Assembly (NCBI GenBank): GCA_002245855.1
Contig: NOUX01000002.1
Coordinates: 372,001-436,000, forward strand
DNA from: Sphingobacterium cellulitidis
Lineage (GTDB): Bacteria; Bacteroidota; Bacteroidia; Sphingobacteriales; Sphingobacteriaceae
DNA length: 64,000 bases
Direction: 5' to 3'
In this document: positions 51,484 to 61,155 of the stretch, piece after piece
Layout of the letters: every line of letters begins with the position of its first letter
How positions within the stretch are numbered: position 1 is the first letter of the stretch
Made by a program: the position numbers and the translations under genes
The notes under the pieces: model-generated
The model's input: only the letters and a program-made list of their open reading frames with translations
Database searches by the model: none
What the model was told of the DNA's origin: nothing

Positions 51484-52317
51484 TTATTTTTTACCATGAG
51501 CCATGGCATAAACCACTTCTTTTACTTCTGCTGCCCATTGACGTTCATTCTTGCTGGTGTCAAAATGGGTATAAGGAATTTTCTTCCCGATTCTGATGGT
51601 GATATCCTTCCCTCTTTGGGAAAACATCTCATCAGGTAAATATAACATTTCAATATTTGCTTTTAATCCTATTTTATGTCTTATTCTCGATAGGTTGTAA
51701 AAGAAATTCGAGTTTCGTCCTTCAATATAAACAGGAACAATGTCTTTTTTATATTTTTTTGCTTTACTTATAAAGCTTTTTTTCCATTCTAGGTCAACGA
51801 TTTCGCCTTTTATTTTCCGAGAAACTAGTCCGGCTGGGAATACCAACAGCGCATGATCGGATGCATAGGCATTTTCTATCGCTGCAATAGCTGATTTACT
51901 CTGACCACCGACTTTATTTACAGGAACGAATAAAGGTTCAAGGTTTCGGACATTCATCAGAATATCATTTACCAAGAATTTCACATCTTTTCTATACTTG
52001 CCTATGACTTGCATAAATGCCACACCATCCAAACCACCTAGAGGATGGTTCGAAGCAAAGATTACACTTTCATCTAAAGGAATATTTTCAGCACCTTCCA
52101 AATGCACATTCACCTTAAGTTCTTTCAGTAATGAGTCCACAAAATCTAAACCCATATCATCATGATAGGTAGTCATGATATAATTTATCTCGTCTTCATG
52201 GATCGTTTTTACTAAATAACTTAATAATGGCTTGGGTATCCATTTGGCTAAGCCTGGACTTTTCTTGCGTATTACCTCCCTGATTTCAATAAACTTCTCT
52301 TGCTTTTCTAAGCTCAT
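51484..52317 (-). CDS. glsA: PlsC-type O-acyltransferase of glycine lipid synthesis (GlsA-like)
   Basis: 277-aa acyltransferase thought to add the second fatty acid to the lyso-aminolipid made by GlsB. ASNHPLGGLDGVAFMQVIG contains the catalytic His and Asp (with five residues between them rather than the usual four), LEPLFVPVNKV the second block, LVFPAGLVSRK the third and IVPVYIEGRNSNFFYNL the fourth. No long membrane helix; probably membrane-associated. First gene of the pair. Confidence 0.85.
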   Translation of the reverse strand: MSLEKQEKFIEIREVIRKKSPGLAKWIPKPLLSYLVKTIHEDEINYIMTTYHDDMGLDFVDSLLKELKVNVHLEGAENIPLDESVIFASNHPLGGLDGVAFMQVIGKYRKDVKFLVNDILMNVRNLEPLFVPVNKVGGQSKSAIAAIENAYASDHALLVFPAGLVSRKIKGEIVDLEWKKSFISKAKKYKKDIVPVYIEGRNSNFFYNLSRIRHKIGLKANIEMLYLPDEMFSQRGKDITIRIGKKIPYTHFDTSKNERQWAAEVKEVVYAMAHGKK

Positions 52318-52494
52318 ATACTATAATACTCTTTTATAAAAGTTGTGTAAAATTACATAATTAGTTTTAAGATGACTAAAACATCTTTTTATTTTATATC
52401 AATTTAATATTTTCACTACCTTAGCAATAAACGCAGAATTAAACTAAAATTAAACGTTTTTCTTTTTTTTTAGTTTAATCATATAAAAGGTTTC

Positions 52495-53157
52495 ATGTAT
52501 ATCGGTGAAAACATATCTACGCTCTATACCGAAGTTCATCCAAATGACACGGTAGCTTTTTCTTTAGACAAGATTAATGAGCTTCATTTTCATCAACTTC
52601 CCATCGTAAAAGGTAAGGAATATCTCGGATTAATCACTGAAGAAGACCTTTTATCCCTGGAAGATGAAGATACCTTAATTAAGGAACTTAAACTATCCTT
52701 TCCTTTCATTTATCTTTACGATTATCAACACATCTATGATGCATTGCAATATTTGGAAACCTATCAGTTTGATTTATTGCCAATTGTAAATAAACAGAAG
52801 GAATATGTAGGTGTTATTACGCAAAAAGATTTATTGAGAGCAGTCAACCAAACCATATCCAATCAGGATAAGGGAGCTATCATTGTTCTTGAAATGGAAG
52901 ATCGAGACAATAGTTTAACTCATGTTTCGCATATTATTGAATCTGAAAACACCAAAATCTTAAATACTGGGATTAGACCTATTGAAAATTCTTCGAAGGT
53001 AGAATTGACTATTAAGGTTAATAAAAACAATATTTCTTCGGTATTAGCTTCCTTGTGGAGACATGATTATGTGGTGAAGGCAACATTTAATGATGGGTCA
53101 GATCAAAATGATATCCAAGAGCGATATAATCTTTTAATGAACTATTTGAATATTTAA
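52495..53157 (+). CDS. CBS-domain protein
   Basis: 220-aa cytosolic regulatory protein: two CBS repeats (about residues 8-65 and 75-125; FHQLPIVKGKEYLGLITEEDLL and FDLLPIVNKQKEYVGVITQKDLL) and a C-terminal ACT-like domain (about residues 135-205). CBS pairs bind adenosine nucleotides. It is placed 30 bp upstream of nadK, a common arrangement in Bacteroidota, so it may sense adenylates for that neighbourhood; this is inference. Confidence 0.9.
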   Translation: MYIGENISTLYTEVHPNDTVAFSLDKINELHFHQLPIVKGKEYLGLITEEDLLSLEDEDTLIKELKLSFPFIYLYDYQHIYDALQYLETYQFDLLPIVNKQKEYVGVITQKDLLRAVNQTISNQDKGAIIVLEMEDRDNSLTHVSHIIESENTKILNTGIRPIENSSKVELTIKVNKNNISSVLASLWRHDYVVKATFNDGSDQNDIQERYNLLMNYLNI

Positions 53158-53187
53158 TTCTTAGAATTTTCCATCTTTGCGAATAAT

Positions 53188-54093
53188 ATGAGCAAAAGCA
53201 TGAAAGAGCTGTCCATAGCAGTATACGGTAGAGAGTTTAACCAGTCCGTGATTGGATATGTCATTGAACTTTTCACTTATCTGCGTGAAAAAAATGTGAA
53301 AGTATATATCCACCACGACTTTCATAGTTTCCTGAAGCGCCTATGCAAATTAGATTTCACCTTTAAGAAATTTAAATCCCACCATGATCTTCCGAGCGAC
53401 ATCGCCTTTATGCTTAGTTTAGGTGGTGACGGTACGATGCTTTCTGCAGCGACCTTAATCAAGGATTCGGGGATTCCATTAGCTGGGATTAATTTTGGTC
53501 GATTAGGTTTCTTGGCAAACATCTCCAAAAATCATATGGAGGCTGCCTTGGATCAGATTCTCTCCAATAACTACCAAATTCAGAAAAGAGCATTGCTGCA
53601 AGTTGAAAGTTCCGACGGGACCTTTATTAAAGGGGAAGATTTCGCTTTGAATGATATTACCGTATTCAGATCCGATTCTTCAGCAATGATAACCGTTCAT
53701 GCAGTATTGGATAATGAATTATTGAACTCCTATTGGGCAGATGGATTAATCATTGCTACTCCAACGGGTTCTACAGCATATTCCTTAAGCTGCGGCGGAC
53801 CGATTATCATGCCTGGAAGTGGAAATTTTGTGATCACTCCTATTTCGCCACATAACCTTAATGTAAGGCCAATAGTTGTTAATGAGAATATGCAACTGCG
53901 CCTTGAAATCGAAAGCCGAACAGAAAAATACATCTTGAGTTGCGACTCTAAGAGTCATACCCTCAGCACTAAAACTAGTTTATTGATTACCAAGGCTCCA
54001 TTTAGTATCAACTTAATCAGACTGCCAAACGATCAGTATTTTGGAATATTAAGAGAGAAACTATTGTGGGGTATTGATGTCCGCAATTATTAA
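53188..54093 (+). CDS. nadK: NAD kinase
   Basis: Phosphorylates NAD to NADP. 301 aa with MLSLGGDGTMLSAATLI (the GGDGT motif), IPLAGINFGRLGFLANI, FALNDITVFR (NE/D site), and the conserved YWADGLIIATPTGSTAYSLSCGGPIIMPGSGNFVITPISPH. The ATG at 53188 and one at 53200 are both possible; the second (MKELSIAVYGR) begins at the first strand. Length as expected. Confidence 0.96.
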   Translation: MSKSMKELSIAVYGREFNQSVIGYVIELFTYLREKNVKVYIHHDFHSFLKRLCKLDFTFKKFKSHHDLPSDIAFMLSLGGDGTMLSAATLIKDSGIPLAGINFGRLGFLANISKNHMEAALDQILSNNYQIQKRALLQVESSDGTFIKGEDFALNDITVFRSDSSAMITVHAVLDNELLNSYWADGLIIATPTGSTAYSLSCGGPIIMPGSGNFVITPISPHNLNVRPIVVNENMQLRLEIESRTEKYILSCDSKSHTLSTKTSLLITKAPFSINLIRLPNDQYFGILREKLLWGIDVRNY

Positions 54094-54197
54094 GATTAAT
54101 TGTCTAAACTTCCATAATCCATAAAAATTATTTAAGGATTATCTTAAAACCTGTATCTTTACTTGAAAATCTTTAAATATTGGGGCCAAAAATCAAG

Positions 54198-54410
54198 ATG
54201 AAAAGCGAATCAATTTCGGTAATTAATTTATTTGCGCTACTTCCTACTTTGGAAAATTTAGGAACAAAATTGATTGGCTCATTTTTGGGATTATTCAATA
54301 AACACTATCAACTTAACTTTTACCCTTTCTCTTCAATTTTCTTCTTATTCTCTGAGATTAAGGAAGGTCCCAAAACTTTAAGCTTGATCAAAAACTATAC
54401 AAAGAATTAA
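54198..54410 (+). CDS. Possible small hypothetical gene or gene remnant
   Basis: A 70-aa ORF between nadK and uppS, starting at ATG 54198 (a TTG at 54180 is also in frame). A TATCTTTA (one mismatch to the -7 box) lies about 45 bp upstream. The protein is hydrophobic in two parts (INLFALLPTLENLGTKLIGSFLGLF and FYPFSSIFFLF) with no motif I recognise. In related genomes I recall an outer membrane beta-barrel gene (DUF6089 type) at this place; it is absent here, so this could be its remnant. It could also be non-coding. Confidence 0.3.
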   Translation: MKSESISVINLFALLPTLENLGTKLIGSFLGLFNKHYQLNFYPFSSIFFLFSEIKEGPKTLSLIKNYTKN

Positions 54411-54423
54411 CGTAGATTATCTA

Positions 54424-55161
54424 ATGAGTTTTAAAGATAAAATAGATAAAAACAATTTACCACAGCATATCGCTATCATCATGGACGGTAATGGCCGTTG
54501 GGCAAAGGAAAAAGGCGAACTTCGCGTCTTTGGCCATAAAAATGGTGTAACTGCGGTACGTGAAGCCTTAGAAGCGTCCGTAGAAATCGGATTAAAATAT
54601 CTTACCCTTTATGCCTTCTCCACTGAAAACTGGAATAGACCACAATTTGAAGTGGATGCACTCATGGAGCTATTAGTAAACTCATTAAACCAAGAATTAC
54701 CTACCTTCCAAGAAAACAATATTCGGGTGAATAGTATTGGCAGAATGTCGGACTTACCAGACCATTGCCAAGTCACTCTTCAATCCACAATAGACCAAAC
54801 CAAGAACAATACTGGCTGTACTTTGACGCTTGCATTGAGCTATGGATCCCGTCAAGAGATCCTGGATGCTACAAAAGCGATCGCTGAAAAAGTTAAAAAA
54901 GGTGAAATTTCTATCGATGAAATTAACGAGGATCTTTTTAGCCAAAATCTTTACACTAACAACATTCCAGACCCCGATCTTTTAATCAGAACTAGTGGTG
55001 AAGAACGCATCAGCAACTATATGTTGTGGCAAATAGCTTATTCTGAGCTGTTTTTCTTACCTATTATGTGGCCTGAATTTTCTAGAGAAACTTTATTCGA
55101 GTGTATTTATTTATTTCAGAATAGAGAAAGAAGATTTGGGAAAACTAGTGAACAATTATAA
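54424..55161 (+). CDS. uppS: Undecaprenyl diphosphate synthase (isoprenyl transferase)
   Basis: Cis-prenyltransferase making the undecaprenyl carrier for wall synthesis. 245 aa with HIAIIMDGNGRWAKEKG (catalytic Asp), FGHKNGVTAVREAL, YLTLYAFSTENWNRP, NNIRVNSIGRMSDLP, ALSYGSRQEILDA and DLLIRTSGEERISNYMLWQIAYSELFF: the full set of family motifs. It precedes bamA by 120 bp. Confidence 0.97.
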   Translation: MSFKDKIDKNNLPQHIAIIMDGNGRWAKEKGELRVFGHKNGVTAVREALEASVEIGLKYLTLYAFSTENWNRPQFEVDALMELLVNSLNQELPTFQENNIRVNSIGRMSDLPDHCQVTLQSTIDQTKNNTGCTLTLALSYGSRQEILDATKAIAEKVKKGEISIDEINEDLFSQNLYTNNIPDPDLLIRTSGEERISNYMLWQIAYSELFFLPIMWPEFSRETLFECIYLFQNRERRFGKTSEQL

Positions 55162-55281
55162 GAAATCATTACTTTTGCATCATTTTAATTTTGACAGCGA
55201 TACTGTCAGAACTTCGTAATATTTCTTTTAACAAAAATTAACAAGACTTTGCTGTACTTTAGCAGACATAATAAAAAGTAG

Positions 55282-57855
55282 ATGAAGCGTATAATTAAAC
55301 TTTCTATTTTACTCACCTTCTTAATTTGCAATTTCGCGCAGGCTCAGATAACAGGAAATAGGCCTTTGAATTTGAACAGTCCAGATGATATCTCTTATTT
55401 GGATCCAAAAAACTATGTAATTGGTGGAGTAACCGTAACTGGAGCACAATATCTGGATGCGGAAGTCCTTATCACCATTTCCAAATTATCCGTTGGTCAG
55501 TATATCGAAGTTCCAAGTGAACAAACATCAAGCGTAATCAAAGCCTTGATGGATCAAAACCTTTTTGAAGATGTTCAATTATATGCTACTAAAATTGAAG
55601 ATGAAACTATCTACCTTGAAATTAGAGTTGTTGAAAGACCTCGTTTAACCCGCGTTGATATTAACGGTCTAAGTAAAACTCAAACCGAGGAAGTTCGTAA
55701 AAGACTAAACACTAACTCCGGCAAGATTGTAAATGACAACTTGTTGATGACCACTAAAACAACTATCGAAAAATATTTAAGAGAAAAATCTTACTTATTC
55801 CCAGAGATAAAAATCACTACAAAACCAGATTCATCGCAAGCGAACAATGAAATCTTGGTAGTGGATGTTGATAGAAATAAAAAAATCAAGGTAAACAGCA
55901 TTAACTTCACTGGAAACGAAGAATTTAGCAACAGACAGTTGACTAAATTCATGAAGGGAGTTCGTCCTAGAGCATGGTTCCGCGTATTTGGACCTGGTAA
56001 GTTCAAAGACGAAAAGTACGAAGAGGCGAAAACCAATTTGATTGCTAAAATGCAAGACAAAGGTTTCCGCGATGCGCAAATCCTAAAAGATACTGTAAGA
56101 CGTCATGATAATAATGAAGTAGCGATTGATATCGATGTTTATGAAGGTCCTAAATACTACGTAGGTAATATTACATGGTCTGGAAACTCTAAATTCAAGG
56201 ATTCTACTTTAAATATCTTATTAGGTATTCAACATGGTGATGTTTATAGTGAAGAAAAACTGAATTCAAAATTAAGTGGTCCGACTAGAAATTCGGATGA
56301 CATCGCAGCCATTTATCAAAATGATGGTTACTTAACATTCAGTGTACAACCTGTAATCAGAAGAATTTATCAAGATACTGTAGACTTGGAAATCCAGATG
56401 TTTGAAGGTAAACAATACACCATTAACAATGTTATCTTAAAAGGTAATGATGTGACCAATGACCGTGTTGTTCTTCGTTCTATCTATACAAAACCAGGTC
56501 AAAAGTATTCTCGTGAGTTATTGGTAAGAAGTGTTCGTGAGATTTCTCAGTTAGGTATGTTTGATGAGCAAAAGGTTCAACCTATGCCAACAAACTTAAA
56601 CTATGAAGAAGGAACAACAGATATTGAATTCTCAGTAGCTGAAAAACCTTCTGACCAAGTAGAATTATCCGGAGGTTATGGTGCTGGTCAGGTGATTGGT
56701 ACATTAGGTTTGACCTTCAATAACTTCTCTACAAGTAACTTCTTTAAGAAAGAATCTTGGAAACCACTTCCTAGAGGTGATGGTCAAAAATTAAGTATCC
56801 GTGGGCAAACTTCCGGAAAGAGATACCAATCGTATAGCTTCTCCTTTTCTGAGCCTTGGTTAGGTGGTAAAAAACCTATTTACTTTGGATTGAGTGCTTA
56901 CATTTCAAACTCACAATACCAACGTTATAACTGGCAAAATAACCGTTATGAGGATTATGAAGGAATTCCTAAAATCCAAATGCACGGGGTAACTGCTACC
57001 TTAGGTAAGCGTTTGCAATGGCCAGACAACTATTTCCAAATTAATAGCTCATTGTCTTACCAACGCTATTTCTTGGATAACTATGGTGGTATCTTCGTAT
57101 TCGCGGATGGTACAGCTTATAACATTAACTTTACGCAAGAGATTAGCCGTAACTCAATTGACGCGCCTATCTACCCTACTTCAGGATCTCATATCAAGTT
57201 TAGTGTGCAGTTGACTCCTCCATATTCATTATGGAACAATATCAACTACGCTACTGCTCCAGATAACGAGAAATACAAATTCACGGAATACCATAAATGG
57301 AAATTCGATTCTCAATGGTACACCAAAATCGCTGGTAAACTTGTATTCAAGGCACAAGCTCAATTTGGTTACTTAGGAAGTTATGGTAATGAGACACCAA
57401 TTTCTCCATTTGAGCGTTTTAAATTAGGAGGTGATGGTATGCAAGGCTTCGACTTCTTACAAGGTTCTGAGATTATTGCAATGCGTGGATACTCAAATGG
57501 TGCTTTAATTCCTGCATCAACTGGTAGTAATCTACAAAATATTGCGATCCAATCAGGTAGCCCAATCTATGCAAAATATCAAATTGAACTTCGTCACCCG
57601 ATTATGTTGAATGAGCAAGCGACAGTATTCGCTTTAGCATTCGCAGAGGCAGGTAACACTTGGAACAAATTTGATGAAGTGAATCCATTTAAAGTTCGCC
57701 GTTCGGTTGGTGTGGGTGCTCGTATCTTCTTACCTATCTTTGGTATGCTAGGAATTGACTACGGACATGCATTAGATCCAATCCCAGGCTTAACTACTGA
57801 TCGTTGGAAACAAAACTTCACCTTCAGTATTATCCAAAATATGGGAGGTTTCTAA
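55282..57855 (+). CDS. bamA: Outer membrane assembly factor BamA
   Basis: 857-aa Omp85-family protein that inserts beta-barrel proteins in the outer membrane. Signal peptide (MKRIIKLSILLTFLICN, cut near AQA-QI), then five POTRA repeats (about residues 45-470, e.g. VGGVTVTGAQYLD, ARVDINGLSKTQTEEVRKRLN-like block, IKVNSINFTGNEEFSNRQLTKFM, YVGNITWSGNSKFKDSTLN), then the C-terminal barrel. The Omp85 lid motif appears as RGYSNG in EIIAMRGYSNG. C-terminus ends FSIIQNMGGF. It is followed by two Skp-like chaperone genes, the normal arrangement in the phylum. Confidence 0.96.
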   Translation: MKRIIKLSILLTFLICNFAQAQITGNRPLNLNSPDDISYLDPKNYVIGGVTVTGAQYLDAEVLITISKLSVGQYIEVPSEQTSSVIKALMDQNLFEDVQLYATKIEDETIYLEIRVVERPRLTRVDINGLSKTQTEEVRKRLNTNSGKIVNDNLLMTTKTTIEKYLREKSYLFPEIKITTKPDSSQANNEILVVDVDRNKKIKVNSINFTGNEEFSNRQLTKFMKGVRPRAWFRVFGPGKFKDEKYEEAKTNLIAKMQDKGFRDAQILKDTVRRHDNNEVAIDIDVYEGPKYYVGNITWSGNSKFKDSTLNILLGIQHGDVYSEEKLNSKLSGPTRNSDDIAAIYQNDGYLTFSVQPVIRRIYQDTVDLEIQMFEGKQYTINNVILKGNDVTNDRVVLRSIYTKPGQKYSRELLVRSVREISQLGMFDEQKVQPMPTNLNYEEGTTDIEFSVAEKPSDQVELSGGYGAGQVIGTLGLTFNNFSTSNFFKKESWKPLPRGDGQKLSIRGQTSGKRYQSYSFSFSEPWLGGKKPIYFGLSAYISNSQYQRYNWQNNRYEDYEGIPKIQMHGVTATLGKRLQWPDNYFQINSSLSYQRYFLDNYGGIFVFADGTAYNINFTQEISRNSIDAPIYPTSGSHIKFSVQLTPPYSLWNNINYATAPDNEKYKFTEYHKWKFDSQWYTKIAGKLVFKAQAQFGYLGSYGNETPISPFERFKLGGDGMQGFDFLQGSEIIAMRGYSNGALIPASTGSNLQNIAIQSGSPIYAKYQIELRHPIMLNEQATVFALAFAEAGNTWNKFDEVNPFKVRRSVGVGARIFLPIFGMLGIDYGHALDPIPGLTTDRWKQNFTFSIIQNMGGF

Positions 57856-57906
57856 TTAAACTTTTTAACATTTGAATTGTCTTAAACATAGAATTTAAAA
57901 AATAAT

Positions 57907-58446
57907 ATGTCGATGAAAAGAATAGGAATATTAATCGTGATGTTAACCATGTTGGGTTCAGTTTCTTTTGCCCAAAAATTAGCATATGTGGATTCAGAAT
58001 ATGTAATGAAACATATTCCAGAATATAATTCAGCGCAAAAACAACTAGATGACCAGTCTAAGCAATGGCAAGCTGAAGTAGATAAACAATTCGATGAAAT
58101 TGAACGTATGTATCAAGCTTATCAAAAGGATCAAGCTAACTTGAACCAAGATATGCGCAGACGTCGTGAAGATGAAATCGTAAATAAAGAAAAAGCCGTA
58201 AAAGAGTTCCAACGTACTAAATTCGGTTTCGAAGGAGACCTTTTTAAACAACGTGAAAACTTGATGAAACCTATTCAGGCTAGAGTAGATAAAGCTATCA
58301 AAGATGTGGCTGCTGCTGGTCAGTTTGATTTCATTATGGATAAAAGAAGTGAAAATACTTTCCTTTATGCCAACCCAAACTTGGATAAAAGTAACGATGT
58401 TATCACTAAATTAGGTTTGAAACCTAATCCTTCTTTAGCGAACTAA
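57907..58446 (+). CDS. OmpH/Skp family periplasmic chaperone (first copy)
   Basis: 179 aa. Signal peptide (MKRIGILIVMLTMLGSVSF, cut near AQK), then KLAYVDSEYVMKHIPEYNSAQKQL, the long charged coiled-coil region (about residues 45-120) and a C-terminal strand segment FDFIMDKRSENTFLYANPNLDKSNDVITKLG. Skp chaperones hold unfolded barrel proteins in the periplasm for BamA, which lies 52 bp upstream. Confidence 0.93.
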   Translation: MSMKRIGILIVMLTMLGSVSFAQKLAYVDSEYVMKHIPEYNSAQKQLDDQSKQWQAEVDKQFDEIERMYQAYQKDQANLNQDMRRRREDEIVNKEKAVKEFQRTKFGFEGDLFKQRENLMKPIQARVDKAIKDVAAAGQFDFIMDKRSENTFLYANPNLDKSNDVITKLGLKPNPSLAN

Positions 58447-58540
58447 TAATTTTTATTATAATTGCAAACTAATTTTATTATTTAACATAAAACAAGAAAA
58501 TTTCCTTATATCAGTAAAATATAAGACTAACAAAAAAAGC

Positions 58541-59104
58541 ATGAAAAATTTATTGAAAAGTGTAGTATTAGCATCAGGAATTTTATTGGCAGGAAATACT
58601 GTCAATGCACAACAAAAAATTGGACACATCAACACAGCTGAAATTGTTCAGTCTACTAACGAGTTCAAAGCTGCTGAAACTCAAATGAAAACCTTGCAAG
58701 AAACTAAACAAAAAGAAATTCAAGGGATGATCAGTGAGTACCAAAAAGAGCAAAACAACGCTAACGAAAAAATCAGAAACCGCAGTGAAGCAAATAAAGA
58801 AACTGTAGATGCTGAAGTTCAAGCGATCGCTAACAAAATGCGTGAAATGGAAACTCGTATCCAAAGTGTTCAACAAGCTGCACAAGAAGAAATCGGTAAA
58901 AAACAACAAGAGTTATATGCTCCTATCGAGCAAAAAGTAATGACAGCTATCAATACCGTGGCTAAAGATAAAGGTTATGCTTACGTATTAGACATCTCTA
59001 GTGGTGGTGTTCCTTACTTCCAAGGTGGTGACGACTTAACTGCAGACATCAAAGCTAAATTAGGTGTTTCTGCTGCTGCACCAGCTGCTGCTCCAAAGAA
59101 ATAA
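58541..59104 (+). CDS. OmpH/Skp family periplasmic chaperone (second copy)
   Basis: 187 aa. Signal peptide (MKNLLKSVVLASGILLAG, cut near VNAQ), IGHINTAEIVQSTNEFKAAETQM, the coiled-coil tentacle region (about residues 45-125) and YAYVLDISSGGVPYFQGGDDLTADIKAKLG. It ends in an Ala/Pro tail. A paralogue of the upstream gene with limited identity, so the two probably have divided roles. Confidence 0.93.
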   Translation: MKNLLKSVVLASGILLAGNTVNAQQKIGHINTAEIVQSTNEFKAAETQMKTLQETKQKEIQGMISEYQKEQNNANEKIRNRSEANKETVDAEVQAIANKMREMETRIQSVQQAAQEEIGKKQQELYAPIEQKVMTAINTVAKDKGYAYVLDISSGGVPYFQGGDDLTADIKAKLGVSAAAPAAAPKK

Positions 59105-59123
59105 TTCTTAGAAAGCAAGACAT

Positions 59124-59158
59124 AAAAAAAGGATCAACGATGAGTTGATCCTTTTTTT
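59124..59158. terminator. Terminator between Skp and GMC genes
   Basis: A-run, GGATCAAC (59131-59138), 5-nt loop, GTTGATCC (59144-59151) and seven T. Serves both convergent genes. Confidence 0.92.
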
Positions 59159-59173
59159 ATGTCTTATACTGAT

Positions 59174-60865
59174 TTATAGATTTCCTTTTTTCATTTCTTC
59201 CATGGCATAGTTGGCAGATCGAGCTGTCATCGCCATATAGGTCAATGAAGGGTTTTGCGTTCCGGTGGAAGTCATGCTAGCTCCGTCTGTCACAAATACA
59301 TTCTTACAGAGATGCATTTGATTCCATTTGTTCAAAATGGACGTCTTCGGGTCTAAGCCCATCCTCGCTCCCCCCATTTCGTGGATATCTAAGCCTGGAT
59401 TTTGTTGACTATTATGTTGACTGATATTCTTTGCTCCAATATATTCCAGCATCTCTGAACCTTGATCCAGGAAATCCTGCATACTCTTCTGATCATTATC
59501 ATCATAACCCACATTAAAGACCATCTGAGCCATTCCAAACTTATCTTTTAAGTCCGAACTTAAGCGTACATGGTTTTCTTCCTTAGGAATGGTTTCTCCT
59601 TGCATCATCATCCCGATTCCCCAGCCGCCGACTTCAGATAAACTATCCTTAAAACTTCCGCCAACTTGCATCTCACTATTTCCACCCCTACCACGATAAG
59701 CTCCAAAAAACGATGCATATCCACGTAGAAAATCCATCTCTTGTTTCTTTACGTTCCGGAAATTCGGAATAATCGGCTGCGTAGGTCTCCGACCATAATA
59801 ATACATATCCTCAAAGCCCTCAATACTCGCCGAAATAGATCCCAAGTAATTATGAAAGGCAATATATTTCCCTAATACACCTGAATCATTTCCTAAACCA
59901 TTCGGAAAGCGTTTGGATGTAGAGTTTAACAGGATCTGATTACTAGCAATTGCTGAAGCATTTACAAATATTACCTTCGCAAAATACTCGGAAGTTTTCC
60001 CAGACTCTGCATCAATTATTCTAACCCCTGAAGCACGCTGTTTATCCTCATCATATATAATGGATTCAACGATAGAATTGGGTCTCATGGTCAAATTCCC
60101 AGTCTTTGCCGCCCAAGGCAAGGTTGATGCATTTGAGCTGAAATAGCCCCCAAAAGGACAGCCTCTTTGACACATCGTCCGGTTCTGACACTTAGTACGT
60201 CCTTGTTCAATATGAATGGGTTGGGGATCTGTAATATGCGCACATCGCCCTGCTATAACTTGCCGATCAGAATATTTCAATGGAATCTTCTTCTGAATCA
60301 TTTGCTCCACCGCATTTAAATCAAATGCTGGCAGAAACTCCCCGTCCGGCATTGCCGAATTTCCATCCCTATTTCCGGAAACCCCAATAAATTTCTCTAC
60401 ATAACTGTACCAAGGTGCAATATCAGCGTATCGAATCGGCCAATCTACCGCAAAGCCATCTCGGGCCGGTCCTTCAAAGTCATAGTCACTCCAACGTTGA
60501 ACCTGACGCGCCCACAATAAGGACTTCCCACCAACATGATATCCACGGATCCAATCAAATGGCTTCTCCTGAACATACTCCTGATCCTTATCCTTCGTGA
60601 AAAAATGCATGGCATCCTCATTGAAAGCATAACATTTCGCCGTAATCGGATTCTCTTCTCGAATCTTTAAGGAAACTTTATTATGGTGATCAAACTGCCA
60701 TGGATCCAAATACGCCGTCGGATAATCCTTAACATGCTGAACGTCAAACCCACGCTCCAAGACCAAGGTCTTAAAACCCTTCTCACAGAATTCCTTTGCC
60801 GCCCAGCCCCCTGAAATACCTGAACCAATGACAATTACATCATAGGTGTTCGAACTATTTGCCAT
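59174..60865 (-). CDS. GMC family FAD oxidoreductase
   Basis: 563-aa flavoprotein of the glucose-methanol-choline family. DVIVIGSGISGGWAAKEFCEKGFKTLVLERG binds FAD; VGGKSLLWARQVQRWSDYDFE, NRTMCQRGCPFGGYFSSN (a Cys-rich loop seen in gluconate dehydrogenase-type members), and DIHEMGGARMGLDPKTSIL with the active-site His, then VFVTDGASMTSTGTQNPSLTYMAMTARSANYA with the catalytic Asn. Related enzymes usually pair with a small gluconate-2-dehydrogenase subunit 3; no such gene is next to it. No signal peptide, so it may act in the cytosol or need a partner for export. Substrate unknown. Confidence 0.9.
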   Translation of the reverse strand: MANSSNTYDVIVIGSGISGGWAAKEFCEKGFKTLVLERGFDVQHVKDYPTAYLDPWQFDHHNKVSLKIREENPITAKCYAFNEDAMHFFTKDKDQEYVQEKPFDWIRGYHVGGKSLLWARQVQRWSDYDFEGPARDGFAVDWPIRYADIAPWYSYVEKFIGVSGNRDGNSAMPDGEFLPAFDLNAVEQMIQKKIPLKYSDRQVIAGRCAHITDPQPIHIEQGRTKCQNRTMCQRGCPFGGYFSSNASTLPWAAKTGNLTMRPNSIVESIIYDEDKQRASGVRIIDAESGKTSEYFAKVIFVNASAIASNQILLNSTSKRFPNGLGNDSGVLGKYIAFHNYLGSISASIEGFEDMYYYGRRPTQPIIPNFRNVKKQEMDFLRGYASFFGAYRGRGGNSEMQVGGSFKDSLSEVGGWGIGMMMQGETIPKEENHVRLSSDLKDKFGMAQMVFNVGYDDNDQKSMQDFLDQGSEMLEYIGAKNISQHNSQQNPGLDIHEMGGARMGLDPKTSILNKWNQMHLCKNVFVTDGASMTSTGTQNPSLTYMAMTARSANYAMEEMKKGNL

Positions 60866-61128
60866 CTCTATTTTTATTGTTGTTTACTAACCTGTATCCA
60901 TGAATAATCCGATCAATCAATCGTCAATAAGGAATACAGGCACCAATGTTTTCACTAGGTTGATAGAACATGCAATATACAAAACCACCCCTAATTTTTA
61001 ACGCCTTTTGTTGTATCAATTATTATACTTAACTTGATTTTTAGGGATTTAAAGCTTATTTGTTCCCGTCATTTATTTTTAATCTGTCTAAATAATTTAT
61101 TATGCATGCATAGTATAATGGGATTAAT

Positions 61129-61136
61129 TATATTTG
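61129..61136 (+). promoter_or_regulatory. Candidate -7 element of the Fe-S module
   Basis: TATATTTG, exact match, 19 bp before the ATG at 61156. A palindromic ATGCATGCAT lies at 61102-61111. The rest of the 290-bp gap shows nothing else. Confidence 0.5.
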
Positions 61137-61155
61137 TTAACCTAAGTATTAAACT

